Below the pieces are notes generated by a model, which was not told the DNA's origin, did no database searches, and saw only the letters and a list, made by a program, of their open reading frames with translations. A stretch of 64,000 bases of DNA from Megalobrama amblycephala (Eukaryota > Chordata > Actinopteri > Cypriniformes > Xenocyprididae): the NCBI RefSeq assembly GCF_018812025.1, contig NC_063054.1, forward strand, positions 9,363,082 to 9,427,081, given 5' to 3'. The translations under genes and the position numbers were made by a program. Shown here piece by piece: positions 46,991-59,669 of the stretch. Position 1 is the first letter of the stretch, and each line of letters opens with the position of its first letter.

Positions 46991-48039
46991 GAGATAAGTT
47001 ACATTTTGGAATGGATACTTTGTCAGTGGATGGATGTATAAACTCATGGGTGGTTGTCCCTTGGGGGTGGGGGTGGGGGGGTGTACATTTAAGGTCGGTA
47101 TGAAATCGGATTTGCTGTCAAAGTCAGCTGGAAAAAAATTATTTGGAAAATGATTCCATTGATAACATTCATCTGTATAGTTGTTGTTATATCTGAGTTC
47201 GAACTATTATTGAAACATTATATTTATCGTTATAGTTTTCATCCTTGGAGTGAATGGGCCTTTACTCCTAATTTTGAGAATACATTTAAACATCCAATAT
47301 CATACAAATACAGATTATAGCACACACTCTTGTTCACCTATATAGTTTGTCACTGTCCAAATGAGATGATGTGCAAGTTGACAGGAAAACGTGCTAAGCT
47401 AAAAGCTAATCCTAATAGACCAGCTTTATCTACCACTCTATGTATCAGCATCCGTGCTGTAAACAACAACATTGACTTCCCTCAGGTTACTGCTGACTAC
47501 TCTGCCAGATACTTGAAACTGCAGTGTTTTTGTTGTAAAGAAACATGGCATCCTGACAACATCCCATACATCACTATCCTTTGTTAAGTGCTAGTAGAGG
47601 TGCATGTTCTAGTATCTGCTCATTTATCTGCCGTAATTCAATACCACTGTGACTGTGTCTGTATAAGCTCTATTGAACATTCTTTATGGGGTCACGAGAG
47701 CTGCAAAAGCTGAAGGTTTTAGAGGGCTCCACTGTTTTACATCATATTCTGGTCATCAGCATGAGATATTGGTATGCTGATTTTCCCACCATGCTTCTTA
47801 ACTAACTTTCAAGACTTAGACAAGTAACAAGTAAGATTTCATTTGTCAACCAAACAGGTTCTACTGCTGTAAGTCATGGCTATGCTGTTCCACCAGCTAG
47901 AAGTCTCGAAATGCTGCAGTTATTTAACCAAAAATAGAGTAAAACAGTAAAATTGTGATACAAAAGATACAAAAACTGTTTTCAACATTGATAATAAGAA
48001 CCATTATTAATAACTGGCTTCCAAAAATAACTGATGATA
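46991..48039. other. Non-coding DNA, G-rich tract at 47057
   Basis: A purine-rich run (GGGGGTGGGGGTGGGGGGG) at 47064-47080 could form a G-quadruplex. Nothing else recognised; the 85-codon frame at 47330 has no known motif. Confidence 0.4.
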
Positions 48040-48240
48040 ATTGAGCACCAAATCAGCATATCAGAATGATTTCTGAAGGATCATGTGACACTGAAGACTG
48101 GAGTAATAATGCTGAAAATTCAGCTTTGCCATCACATAAATAAATATTTAATTAAATAAATGCAGCTTTGGTGATTATGAGAGACTTCTTTTTCAAAAAC
48201 ATTAAACAACCCTAATTATTCTAAACTTTTGATCAAAACC
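48040..48240. mobile_element. TTCAGCATCATTAC family fragment, reverse
   Basis: ATTTCTGAAGGATCATGTGA and CTGGAGTAATAATGCTGAAA, the complement of the copies at 11906 and 33881. Confidence 0.8.
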
Positions 48241-48289
48241 TAAAGTTCCAACGGGTCCAGACGACTAATTAGTCTAGGAACACAAAGCT

Positions 48290-48900
48290 AATACCAGAGC
48301 CAATATGGTCTAAAGCCACAGCCAAATGCGCACTCACTCCAGGAGGTGTATGTGTGAGGTTTCTCTCATTCCTCACTTATTATGGACACGTACACACCTA
48401 CGAAGCCTTTTTCAATTACCCAGCTCTGTCATTCTTTTTGCCTGCTGTAATTAATAAGCTTTTATGAATCCCAATCTGATCTCAGATCAGGTTTGGACAT
48501 ATTTGATAAGCAAAATGGAATCTGTGAAAGGCCGCGCTGAATGGAAATGTAATTACCTCAGAGTCTGGGCATACGTGAGCAGCCAGTCTGCACCCCTCCT
48601 TCGGAGCTCAGGTTAAACGTGCGCATCATCCTCCACTAATGAAGCACCGGACGCTGCGGCGCTTGAGCGATTTGTTTTGGCAGGTTCCAGATGCGTGCTT
48701 CTCTCTTATTTGCCTTGGTTAAGAGTCCCTAAAACAGCAATCGTTTAATCAGGCTAATGTTCCAGCTCGATAGGTCTAATGAACTTCAACTGGGTTGTGT
48801 CGTCTGAAACGTTTTTCTTTTGCTCGCTTTCTTTAAGACACAGATTCCTTCAGGTTTTGATGAGCACGGTGTGAATATTGCACCCTGTCAACACCCACTC
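48290..48900. promoter_or_regulatory. Non-repeat stretch with enhancer-like motif cluster
   Basis: Carries GTAATTAATAAGC, TGTAATTACCTC, CACTAATGAAGC and TTTAATCAGGCTAATG, several TAATTA/TAAT homeodomain-type sites in 400 bp. Not repeated in the window and more even in base composition than its flanks. An enhancer is possible but untested. Confidence 0.25.
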
Positions 48901-49370
48901 TTGCTCTTTGGTTTGGATAAACAATTTAATGTAGTAAAATTAGTTCTTAGTCTAGCAATTACAAATTTGTATTAGCATTCAACCATGAAACACCAATAGC
49001 CAGTCAAGATGTTTTCCTGAGCCAGTATTTTACACGTATTTTACATTTGACAAAAAGTTGTATATTTACCATATTTTGATTAAATTAAGGCACTTTCTTT
49101 TCCTGCTGTTCTTTTGTGGATTCTCTTGCCATTTATATGATGTATTTTAATTATTTTGCACAGTAATTCAGCCAACTAATAAATGTTTTTACGTCCTTGA
49201 AAACAGCAAACAAGAATAGGGCTGGGCGATATGGGTAAAAATGTATAGAAATATTTGTACATTTTTTTTCTCCAAAAAATTTTAAAAGGTGAATTTTTGA
49301 CCCCAAAAGACATGTGGATTTCAACTGGTACATATATGGGGTGATAGTACCTCCAGAAATGTCTAGAGTT
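48901..49370. mobile_element. hAT-like left end and related repeat
   Basis: TAGGGCTGGGCGATATGG at about 49218. The 100 bp before it (TTATTTTGCACAGTAATT) match 52260-52330, so a repeat pair flanks the DIRS-like block. Confidence 0.5.
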
Positions 49371-49901
49371 ATATATGTAACACCGGTTCCCTGAGAATGG
49401 GAATGAGACGCTGCATCAGCTGCTGAAGCTATGGTGATGCCGGTGTCACGTTCCCTTTCTCAGGGAACTGGGGTTACATATGTAACCCTACACTGCATCA
49501 GCTGCTGACACTATGGGGACACCATACCAACTATGTCATGCTGACTAATGCCTGCTTGTTATTCTTGAACTAACAATCTAAGCACTAAAGCTCAGAAGCC
49601 TCAGCCCCGAGCCATTAGCGTGTTGGCGGGTGAGCGGGCCTTGCATCGTATTACTCCTACCAGGTTAGGAAGGTCCTGAAGCTTCTATGTTTAAAGAACA
49701 ATCCAAACTAGTCCGAGTCATGCACCAGGAGAGTCCAAACCTCTCTCTTAGAGCAGAGCTACCAGAAATAGACAAAACCTCAGATAAGCCTATGACCCCC
49801 AACTAACAACAATAGGAGCAAAACAGCCTGCTTCTCAGGCTACAGTAAGCATTTTAGGCCACTTTTTGAGTGGGCCAACCTCACTTTAGACCGCCCAAGT
49901 T

Positions 49902-50340
49902 CTAGTAAAGGCCCCGATATACTTCAAACTAAATTTAAGAACAAACTGAAGTGATGTCATTTCGAACAAAAGTAGGACAAAAAGAAGTTTGTTTTGTGAG
50001 TTTGAAACGGCTTGCCAAAGCGAACTCTCAGGAAAAGTTCGCTCCAGCTGCAAAACACCTTCATACTATCATTGGTCTGTGATGATAACGCAATAGGAGT
50101 TGTGTGCTGAGGCTCTTCTCTGAGTCATTTCGTCTGTTGAGTCCGTCGATGTAAGAACTCCGCGGGTAAAAACATGAACACACTGGATAGACGCTTTATA
50201 GTGCTAATTTGCACAGCTTGTTCATTGTTATTATCACATGCTTTTCTTATGCTTTCCATAAAACATGCTTGCTGTTTTCTCATTTTTGTTGTGTTTATTT
50301 TATTTTGTTACTGAGAGGAAGGCGTGCAGCACATATTTAC
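49902..50340. mobile_element. Possible TTAA-type insertion inside the DIRS remnant
   Basis: AAAGGCCCCGATATACTTC resembles a known fish repeat start. The interior is unlike DIRS sequence. Limits uncertain. Confidence 0.35.
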
Positions 50341-50483
50341 ATATTAACATCCCCAGTTCCTCAGAAGGAGAGCTAGCTTTAGCCACTCACCTTTTGCTCT
50401 TCTCCCAAGGAACTCATTCCTAGAAAGGGCGCAGATGATCTAGGAGGACCTGAAAGGAATGAAAATGGGGGCACATGCTTAAG

Positions 50484-50505
50484 CCCCCCCCCCCCCCCCC
50501 CCCCC
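50484..50505. repeat. Poly-C tract of 22
   Basis: Uninterrupted run of C, at the join between tandem units of the DIRS remnant. Confidence 0.98.
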
Positions 50506-50814
50506 GGTTAATGCCACCCAGGTCTGTGTGTGGCTTTTAATACAGTTTCACTCTGCCCCCAGTTACTCAGAAGGAGAGCTAGCTTTAGCCACTCTCGCCA
50601 TTTGCTCTTCTCCCTAGGAACTCATTCCTGGAAAGGGCAAAGACGATTTATGAGGAGTTGAAGGGAATGAAAAAACTGGGGTGAGAGTCTGGGCCTATTG
50701 CGCCGCCTTTGCCCCCCACTCCTCAGAGGGGAGGCCGGGTTAGCCTCACTTGTCTTCTGCTCTTCTCCCCAGGAATACATTCCTGGAAAGGGCATAGAGG
50801 AGGTGCCTGAACTC

Positions 50815-51600
50815 TGCGATGAATATACTACCCGAAGGCAGCCGACTGCGTTCTCACCTCTCTAAACCTATCCACCACCATCTCATAGGCAGTGCCAATC
50901 TGCCTATGAGATGCTTTATCTGACTCCTTGATCCCTGACAAAGGTGTCTCTCCATTGCCACCTTAGCAGCCATGGATGGATAGTAGAGCGGCCACCTGCT
51001 TGGTGGCACAGAGATCTAGATCTGTGGCCATACGCAGTTCAGAGACCGCCTCAGGAGATAAACCCTTCTCCCGAGGTCTTAAAGCAGATCTGACTGGTAA
51101 GCTTTCAGTACTGCCATAGTGTGCAGAGCTCCACCAGTCTGCCCAGTCGCACATACTCTCTGCTCACCAAACGATGTCCGATGTCGTCTGACATAGTTTA
51201 GAGGGCAAAAAGGGAGCCTTCAGTCATGAGGATATCTCTGGAGAAATAACTCTATAACCCCATAACCCTGCTCTCTCAGCCTTCTACATTCGAATAACTT
51301 GAAGCTGAATAGACCACATGGGCAGAGTATGGATGTCACCATGCACCTGATACCTCAGTATGCAGGTCTGGGAGAAATGGAAGGCTCACCAGAGCTGTAA
51401 ATTATGATTCTGCAGATATCTTTCATCTAAACGTCCTTCCGCAGTCTTGCGCTTTGAGCTGGACAAGCTTAAACTCTGTCTGGCTGTGGCACGAGTTATA
51501 AGTTTTACCAGCTCATCGCAATCAGCAGTTGAATCAGCATTAGCAATGAATTCACGCTTTCCATGGAAGAAACCGCTCAGTGGGCTTTCGCTTCTGGCAC
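50815..51600 (-). pseudogene. DIRS-like gag pseudogene
   Basis: Structural protein remnant of a DIRS retrotransposon. In minus-strand order: ELVKLITRATARQSLSL, LDERYL, FHFSQTCI, LKAPFLPSKLCQTTSD, then the conserved helix SPEAVSELRMATDLDLCATK (near 51050-50990), MAAKVAMERHL in a shifted frame, and GTAYEMVVDRFREVRTQSAAF. The order and spacing match DIRS gag proteins. At least three stops or frameshifts are present. An intact protein would form the particle core. Confidence 0.72.
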
Positions 51601-52110
51601 AAAGACAATGGAGCCAGCGAGAAAGGTGAGGGGAACACCCTCACGTTCCTCTATCAGGTCTGTCTGAGATTCCCACTATCGTAACCTGCACGCAGGCTCA
51701 GCAAATGCAGAGATAGAGCCGGTGGTTAGATAGAGCTGAAGCTTTCTCAGTGAGAAATCACCGCAATTAATGCATCCAACCCTCTTGAGGGCTGAAAGTG
51801 CATGCTCCGCTCCTAGACAAATAACACACAGCTCGTGACAATCGCCAGGCATTAAGAAATGTGGGCACAGTCATTATTCTGCTTACCTTCTACCTTCTAC
51901 CTCACAGCACTCAAACAAGTGTCTTCCTAAAGGCAAAGAAGCTAATGACGTGTTCTCAGGCGCCCATCTTGTACGCTGGGGCGCACCTTGCGATGACATC
52001 ACACTGCGTCGGCCATTGTATTGCGTGTTTGTACACGTACCTCAGACACCAGGTTCTACAAGGGCGTGTTCCCTTGGCATCATCAGAGCGGAATAGGATA
52101 AGAATTTTCT

Positions 52111-52981
52111 CATAGGTACGGTAGGCATTTTCAGTAAAATTTAAATGAATTAATTGAATGAAAAAAATGAAAGTAAAAAGATTAACCATAAAAAAAAGTA
52201 TACACAAATATGTGCCAAAATTGAAAAATGAAATTAATTTTTTTTTTCATTGTGATGCATTTATTTTGCGCAGTAATTTAGTCGACTTTTAAATTCATTT
52301 TCACATTCTTGACAACAGCACGCAAGAGTGCGATCAATTGCAAAATCTAAATCAAGAGGCTTACAAACATTAAAAACAGTGATGTTTGTAAAATGTTGGC
52401 AAAAACAAATTCATGTTTTTTCAATAACTTGACTTTTCATTAACAATTATAGACATGCACAGATTTGAATAATCATTTGAATATTTATAAGTGTTTTCAT
52501 GACTATGATTAATATACAGGAATATGCCAAAGTTTTAATCAGATTTTTAGAAACCAGAGTATTGGCTTAATCTTCTGAATAAGTTTACACTGTACTTACA
52601 TAATCAATAAATGGCCAAATTCTGATTAATGTCAGTATGTTTGTGTTCATGTGAACACAGCCATCATCTCATAGTGAGTGAATACATTACAGCAGAGCTT
52701 GTCAAAGCACCTGAGTCATGTTTAATCCATATTTCCCACCAGAAATTCCCTGAAATGTCATCCAGCTCTGAGACGCACTCTCTGGACCAGACAAATGGTA
52801 TTTCTGGAAATCCCAGGAGAAGTAGAACCCATGCATCAGGGATACTACTGGAATGAGGTAAGGCAAAGTAGATGAGACTGAATGGAGAAGCCACTGTGAA
52901 AAAAAGAAAAAGAAATAAAGAGCGGTGCTGCTATTCGACAGAATAAGGTAGAGTGGAGTGAAGGCAGGAGTAATGTGGCCT

Positions 52982-52982
<1 letters not shown>
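52111..52982. other. Non-coding DNA with a possible exon at 52742-52856
   Basis: 52250-52330 repeats 49130-49217. At 52742-52856 a frame open through MVFLEIPGEVEPMHQGYYWN ends at GAGGTAAGG, a good donor, with TTTCCCACCAG upstream as acceptor. Not recognised. Confidence 0.25.

Positions 52983-53029
<47 letters not shown>
52983..53029. repeat. (GT)n microsatellite
   Basis: About 23 GT units. Confidence 0.98.
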
Positions 53030-53030
<1 letters not shown>

Positions 53031-53580
53031 ATGCAGAGAGGGGCGTGTGTGTGTGTGAGTCTGATGCTGCTGTTCCTGCAGTAGTCCTGTAGTCACCCTC
53101 ATTGAGCTGGTGAGCCGGTCGGCTGCTGCTGTTGCTGATACTGACACTGCTGCAGGAGAGGATTCCTATCTGATGCTGGGATAGTCACATATACTACAGC
53201 AGAGCGAGGCAAAGGAAGGCAGGGTTTCCGTGAACCTTCCTGGGTCCCGTTGATACCCCGCTTTGTTTTTATCAGGACAGAGGAGGAAAGAGACTCTTCA
53301 GGTGTGAAAAGGAACTCTGAGAGAAGAGGCGTGCTTGACTGGACTGCACTATAGGGGGCGAAGGTAGGGGATCTTTACTTTAGGGGGTCACAGGGCATAT
53401 GACAGTGTGTGTATTTGTGGAAGATATGGGGCAGTGTGCATAAAATGCAGTAGTTGCTTGAGTTGATGTATGTATGGCGGTAAGATTAAATCTGTGAGAT
53501 TGTATTAACTTGATCTGTGTGGGTATGCTGCAGGCTCTGTGTCAGGGCTTTTAGCTCAGAGTGGTTGCACAAGGTTCAGA

Positions 53581-53581
<1 letters not shown>
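53030..53581. other. Non-repeat, GC-richer DNA
   Basis: No TATA box or clear exon. Includes purine-rich AGGACAGAGGAGGAAAGAG. Nothing firm. Confidence 0.35.

Positions 53582-53616
<35 letters not shown>
53582..53616. repeat. (GT)n microsatellite
   Basis: About 17 GT units. Confidence 0.97.
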
Positions 53617-53617
<1 letters not shown>

Positions 53618-53739
53618 AGGTTTTGCACATGAGGGCACTACATTTATTAAATCGACTACACGGTTTGACCAGTCAACAGTCCCAATGAAGAAAAGGGCTG
53701 ATTTAGTTAACTAATTTAGCACATTTAGTAAATTATATT

Positions 53740-53809
53740 TAAATACCTAAACTAATAATTATAATAACAATAATCAAATATATTAAAAGTTTGTATAATA
53801 ATTTATTAG

Positions 53810-53843
<34 letters not shown>

Positions 53844-53924
53844 TACAGTAAAATTATTTAATAATAATAATAATAATAATAATAATTAATACATTTAATA
53901 AATAAATAATTGTTAATAACATAC

Positions 53925-53985
<61 letters not shown>

Positions 53986-54114
53986 TACAGTTACATTTAT
54001 TATGATTATTATTATGATTAATATTATTATTAGTAGTAGTAGTATACATTAAACACAATCTTTAATAATTAATATAATAATAATAATAATAATAATAATT
54101 ATTATTATTATTAT

Positions 54115-54158
<44 letters not shown>

Positions 54159-54180
54159 TTATATATTAAATCACACTCTT
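53740..54180. repeat. Compound TAA/TA/TAG microsatellite field
   Basis: Successive (TAA)n, (TA)n at about 53929-53981, (TTA)n and (TAG)n runs within 440 bp. The tyrosine/threonine/asparagine-rich frames here are artefacts. Confidence 0.95.
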
Positions 54181-55855
54181 TATTAATAATTATAATATAC
54201 ATTTTATCAATAATTGTAATACATTTACCAACAGCGGTCATTATTATATTGATATTTGATATGGTCATTTGGTATTTGACTGCAGAATCGACCAATCAGA
54301 ATCAAGTGTTCCAAAGAGAGTCATGTAGTAAGGATCAATACAGGATGTGTATTTACAGTGTTTGGTTATGGCAGAAAGTGTGTATTTGTCCTTGCATATT
54401 TTGGAAAGATACATCATTGTGTGCAGTTGTGTGTATGACAAAAGATGTCTGCGTGGAAGTTTGTTCTAATTAAACATTGCCAGATCAGACGTAGATTGTT
54501 GAAGAGTGTTCATGCATGTTACATTAAGCATCAAAATGTACTTAAGACTCACAATGCACAAAATGCTTAGACCAACAGTGTACACGTACATAGCCAAATC
54601 TCTCTCTCTCACTGTCTCTCTCAGTTTAATGGAAGACAGATGGGTTGTGGGGTAATGAGAGTGAGGTTATGAATCTGAAATGCAAAAAGCAATTAGGATA
54701 CACAAGGTCAAAAAAAGTTAACTCTACCAGTCGTTCCATCTGCTGCAAAGTAGTAGTGCTGAGGTGCCTTGTGCATAAATGCCCTCCTGCATGTGTGTAA
54801 TGGCATCGCTCCCAGCTGATTGATTCCTCTTACATGCTTTGTTGAAATGGGACATGGTTGACTACACTCAACATGGTTTTTGTATCAGTGTGTGTCTCAG
54901 ACACATCAATTAGTTTCTGTTGCAGCTAGCTCCGCGGTCTGTCAGCTGATGCGGCAGGTACTGTGCACCACAAAACCCCAATACAAATGCACACATAACA
55001 CAATTTATGAAGACAGATTGTAAATATTCAGAGGCAAACTTGCGTCGAATATCCTCCACAAGGTCATGAATGGAGTAAAGGGGGAAGAAACGACAATTCC
55101 GCTAGACTATGCAGGGAAGAGAAATTAATTAAAGTGTGCAAAGTGTTATCTTGCGTGTTTGCTCTGCCGACGATATATTCTCATGCATGGAATCTCTTTT
55201 ACATCGTCAAGGAGACCACATTTCAGTTTGACATCTCAATGAGTCAGCAGAAACCCAGGCCTTGGACCCAAACAACATGGTTGTCAATCTCTTTACAGTG
55301 CAGCATGATTGCAGGAGCCTTTCACTGCTGACATTTAGCTGAATTTGGCCACAAAGTGCGCTGTAATAACTGATTTAAGTTCTTTGTACAGTACACTAGT
55401 ATAGAATTTTGCAGTCAGTCAAATAAGATAATTTTAGATTTGTAGTTTGAGATTTGTATTTTCTCTTCAAATGGTGTTGAGATGGACAGAGTTGGTTAGT
55501 TAGAGCTGTTTATTGATACTTATTTAGTTTGGTTAAAATTCACAAGCTCATTTCGATTTGATTCTAATTTCAGTTTGATTTGATTTTGGTTCATTTGAGA
55601 GTATTTCCAATTTCAGATGTCCATTTTGTTTTTAAATGAAAGGATTATTTACATTGTACAGGGCAGTGCTGCAGACTGGTGACTCATGTAGTTGCTGGTT
55701 GCGGTATATATTTGATTCACAAAAAAAAAAAAAACTGGCTTGTTGGAGTAAGGTGGCAAAGTTTCTAGAAACTTTCCAGAATTGGTTTGCCAACTTTGCC
55801 AACCCTACGTTGGAGTCATTTATTTATGAATCAGACTTCACTGATGTATGTTTTT
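54181..55855. other. Non-repeat DNA
   Basis: No exon recognised. 54920-55140 has TCATGAATGG and AATTAATTAAAG words and no repeat match. 55520-55640 carries ATTTCGATTTGATTC, similar to hAT-type repeats. Confidence 0.35.
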
Positions 55856-55882
55856 TGTGTGTGTGTGTGTGTGTGTGTGTGC
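55856..55882. repeat. (GT)n microsatellite
   Basis: About 13 GT units. Confidence 0.95.
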
Positions 55883-56189
55883 AGTCTGTGGGGACAGCTG
55901 AATTCAGAGGTGTTTCTTGCCATTTCTTTTGCTGCATTCCCTTTACTAGGAGATGCATGACTTTCGGATGTACTGTAAACTAAAAATTTGTTGATGCTAA
56001 TCTGTATTCAGACTCAGAGTTACATAAGAAACTAAGCACATTTGGCTGAGGTCTTGGCTGGGACAACACTGCCAGTATGGCATCCTACTGCAACTTGACT
56101 TTGAGACTTCAGTTCACTATCTCCATTTCTTGGGATTTGTGGAGCATAATTATACATTAATACATTTCATCTGTAGTTGCCTGAGAAAA

Positions 56190-57315
56190 CTGACACATTT
56201 CATGATTTGATTCCAATTCACAGGCTCGTGATTTGATTCAATATTGATTCATTTGGATGTATATCAGGTACAGTACATATAAATTTTTCTTAAGAAAATA
56301 AAATTTGTAAACTAATGCTGTAAACTATACAGGAAAACCTGTCAGTTGGTGTAATAATATAATATTAAAGGTTAAAATTAACAACTACGGACGTTCTGAT
56401 CAATCGGCCAAAGATCAGTGTTGGTCGATAATCACATTCTATGGCTTGATTGTGAGCGACTAAATTTGGTCTATCTCACGAACCGAGCGCAATTTTAATG
56501 AGGTAAGCCTGTAAAATTTGCCGCCGATGTGCATGTAAACAATATACAGATGAGGCTTTTGTGCCACATTCTGCTTTGTAACTTTGCAAAACATTAGTGA
56601 ACCATAGTAATTCACACATCTTTATTTAGAGCAGTTTTTCTCTAAATATAACATGGTGCTTAGATCACTGAGTGACATGACATGCTGCTTGGCTAAAGCT
56701 GTAGGACTTCTGGGATCTGATTGTGTGTGTCGCAATCATGACGCAGTGTCTTCCAACGTCATTTACATCTTGGGTATGGTGGGTCGGGATGAGGTGTAGA
56801 GACCAGTCGGACACTGTTTTACAGCTGGACTGCGCTTGGATTGGATAGTCATCATGCCAAGCATGAATAACAAAATAAATCAATAAACCGCATCACTTTT
56901 TTCTGAGGTTTTCTCAGCAGTGTTGTAACATAAGTACCTCCAAACATGATTGGAACATGATTTGGAATGATAGCGATTACATGATAGAGACATGATACAT
57001 TTCAGTAAGTTATACTGTTTCTTTGAACGTACCTTCTGAGGTTCATTGATCTTTATTTCTTGCAGTAACAAGTAGTAAAGAGGTGATTGTTTCATGTGCA
57101 ACATATATTGACATGCTTGATAAATTTGACAGAATTTGAAAACAGTAACACAGCGTAAAGCTAATTATTGGATGTAATGAAAATAATGCCTAGTAGAATT
57201 CTGTTCATGCATCAACTGAAAACAGCATAGACTATAAGATTTTAAGATTAAAATGATTAAGATGAAATTAAAATCGATTAATCAATATTAATCAATCAAT
57301 ATCAACCCAGCCCTA
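56190..57315. mobile_element. Decayed hAT-like sequence with a right end
   Basis: GATTTGATTCAATATTGATTC near 56230 and the right end AATATCAACCCAGCCCTA at 57298-57315. The parts may belong to different copies. No duplication found. Confidence 0.4.
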
Positions 57316-58602
57316 CTGTACTCATCATATACTATATAATATTCTGAAATCTGTTAAGTCTGACTGACCCAAAATGTGCAGATATGGATTTGATGAGAAC
57401 AGACTCCTCCCAGTTGAAAGAAGAAGTTAGTCAGGGAATGGAATACAGTATTAAGGAACACACTGTTGTATTTCACAACTACCGAGGAAGATATCTAATG
57501 CTTCCGAGTGCTTTTTTGAACCTTTTTATGGCTAATGAATGTAAAGTATAGAAGTATTTTTTAGATTTGCTGAATGTTTTGGCCTCAGTGAACGATTTCG
57601 TCCTCAATGCTATAGCTGTGGCTATGCATAGCTAAGTGGATATGCACTTTCAAAATAGCCAAAACCAATGGATGAATGCATGAAATCAAATCATGTCCAG
57701 CCACAACCAGCCAGACCAGAATCAAATTTTCTGGTTTGAACCTCTCACAAATCTCTTTCAATCATTAAATGGCCTGTGAGCCGTGGAGTGGCTATCCATT
57801 TCCTGAGTTTTAAATGTTTTCCTCCCCTAAGATACACACACCCACACCGGGCTTTAGTAAGTGTGTTATTTGTGTGTGTGTGAGTAAAAGCTTTCTCTGT
57901 GATAGATTTTGTCTCCCACCGGGTCATTATGTGAGTGGTCCTTTGCATGTTTTCTGCCAGGCATTGTTCAAAACAGAAAGCACTCTATCCAATATGGCTA
58001 CCCACTTTTTGTCTCTAGGGATTATTAAATATATTTGATACAGCTACAAGCTATGAAAACCAGCATGTCTGTCCATATGTCCGTTCCTCAAACAACATGT
58101 CGTTTTCCTTTCTTTTCATTCACTGCCCTTCCTTCGTCGTTCTTTCCTCCTATCCCAAGGCCAGACTTTAAACACATGCTCGGGAATGACAGATAGTGTG
58201 TGAAGGAGTATACGAGAGGAAGCAAAAGAAGGAAACCACATTTCTTCATCAGCGATTTGCATTGACAGTCTCTCTAGGCTTGTGCCTAATGAAGTCACAT
58301 TTATCTCTGGCCTGTCTAGATTCCATTAGCCTATGTCTAATTGTGTTAACTCTCAGTCTGGCCTTAAGTGGGCCATGGTGGCCTTGTGTGTATGTAAGAC
58401 TGTCTGTCTGTGCCACAGCGTCTATTGGTTAATTCTCGTGTGTTTGTATACTATCATACTGTATAGTACTTTACATGTGCTTAGTATATTAGTCAACACA
58501 TCAAAATAAGAGTCCTTCTTTGAAGCACAACAAAAGATTATTAAAACATGATTTACTTTAAAGTAAAAATTTTTGGCATTTGGCATTATTTTAAAAGTGT
58601 AC
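57316..58602. other. Non-repeat DNA with homeodomain-type words
   Basis: 58230-58400 has CCTAATGAAG, CATTAGCC and TCTAATTGTG close together and no repeat match. No coding exon recognised. Confidence 0.3.
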
Positions 58603-59067
58603 TTAAAGGATTAGTTCACCCAAAAATTAAAATTATCCAATAATTTACTAACCCTCAAGCCATCCTAGGTGTATATGACTTTCTTCTTACAGATGAACAC
58701 AATCAGAGTTTTATTAAAAAAAAAAGCTTCCAAGCTTTATAATGGGAGTGGATGGTACCCATTTTGAAGCCCAAAAAAGTGCATCCATCCATCATAAAAG
58801 TAATCCATACGGCTCCAGAGGGTTAATAAAGGCCTTCTGAAGAAAAGCGAAGCATTTTTGTAAGAAAAATATCCATATTTATAACTTTATAAACTATAAT
58901 CACTGGCTTCCGGTAACGGCTGTACGCAAGTCGAGTTCCGGTGAAAAATGACCTCTGACCCGACGTAGGATGTAGGAGATGCCTCTCGTGGTTCGAACAA
59001 ATAGGGCTGGGCAACAAACTCAAGCTCCTCTTCTCTTATATCGAAATCCTCCGACATTTCTCTTTAA
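58603..59067 (+). mobile_element. TTAA family 2, copy like 10275
   Basis: TTAA at 58603-58606 with AGGATTAGTTCACCC, and TTAA at 59064-59067. The interior (CTCAAGCCATCCTAGGTG to ATATCCATATTTATAA) is colinear with 10275-11905 minus the mariner. The right terminal repeat is diverged. Confidence 0.75.
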
Positions 59068-59457
59068 AGCTGCAGTCCGTAACTTTTTTTTTGGTTAAAA
59101 TTATCCAAAATCAATTTTTGAGCAAGTACATAACCAGCCAGTGTTCAAAACTATCTCCCTACTTTAGCCCGATTCACAATGGTAAGCTTGTAATAATGTT
59201 TTATAATAAAATTGGTACTGGTGGGTTTCCACGGGAAATTCGAGCATGCAGCCGTTCATCTTTGAGTCATTACGTCACGTCTGTAAACAGAAAGGAAGGA
59301 GTCCCTGCATATAGGATGCTGCTGATAGCGGATCATTTATAGCCTTTTCTCACAGCAGCTGAAATAATTAAACTTATCATTTTGATGGCGGATTGTAATC
59401 CAGAAAGGTCCAAATGACAATCATTAGTGACAACTGGAGATTCACCTGTAGTCAATA
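59064..59457 (+). mobile_element. TTAA-flanked repeat sharing a TTAA with its neighbour
   Basis: TTAAAGCTGCAGTCCGTAAC start, using the TTAA that closes the previous element. CATTACGTCACGTCTG inside. The right end is cut near the hAT fragment. Confidence 0.6.
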
Positions 59458-59458
59458 G

Positions 59459-59665
59459 TAGGGCTGCACGATATATCGCATGAGATTGTCATGCGCATTT
59501 CGTCAGTAAAGCCGGTTCCCTGATTACCGCTAAATCGCCATCACCTGCTTTCAAATGGAGCGGCATTTAATAGACAGAGCCGTAGTTCACTGACAAGCTA
59601 CGCAATATCGCGTTCATATCGCAGATGAATCGCCTTCGATAATGAACCCGATATTGCGTTGCTTG
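59459..59665. mobile_element. hAT-type fragment (TAGGGCTGCACGATAT)
   Basis: Left end as in 31944-32589, with related inner sequence. No right end. Confidence 0.7.
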
Positions 59666-59669
59666 TCAG

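Larger units (their letters stand above)
49371..52110 (-). mobile_element. DIRS-like retrotransposon remnant, gag only
   Basis: The left end has inverted copies of TATGTAACMCCRGTTCCCTG (49370-49400 and 49455-49490). The core encodes a decayed DIRS gag on the minus strand. No reverse transcriptase or tyrosine recombinase frame is seen, so this is a deletion derivative. Three imperfect tandem units (starting at about 50353, 50557 and 50715) lie after the gag core. No target duplication was found, which is usual for DIRS elements. Confidence 0.7.

Noticed and set aside
53858..54295. Tyrosine/threonine/asparagine-rich frames
   Set aside because: Translations of TAA, TA and TAG simple repeats.
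58985..59000. GGTTCGAAC resembling a tRNA B box
   Set aside because: No A box at the right distance and no cloverleaf; it lies inside a TTAA element.
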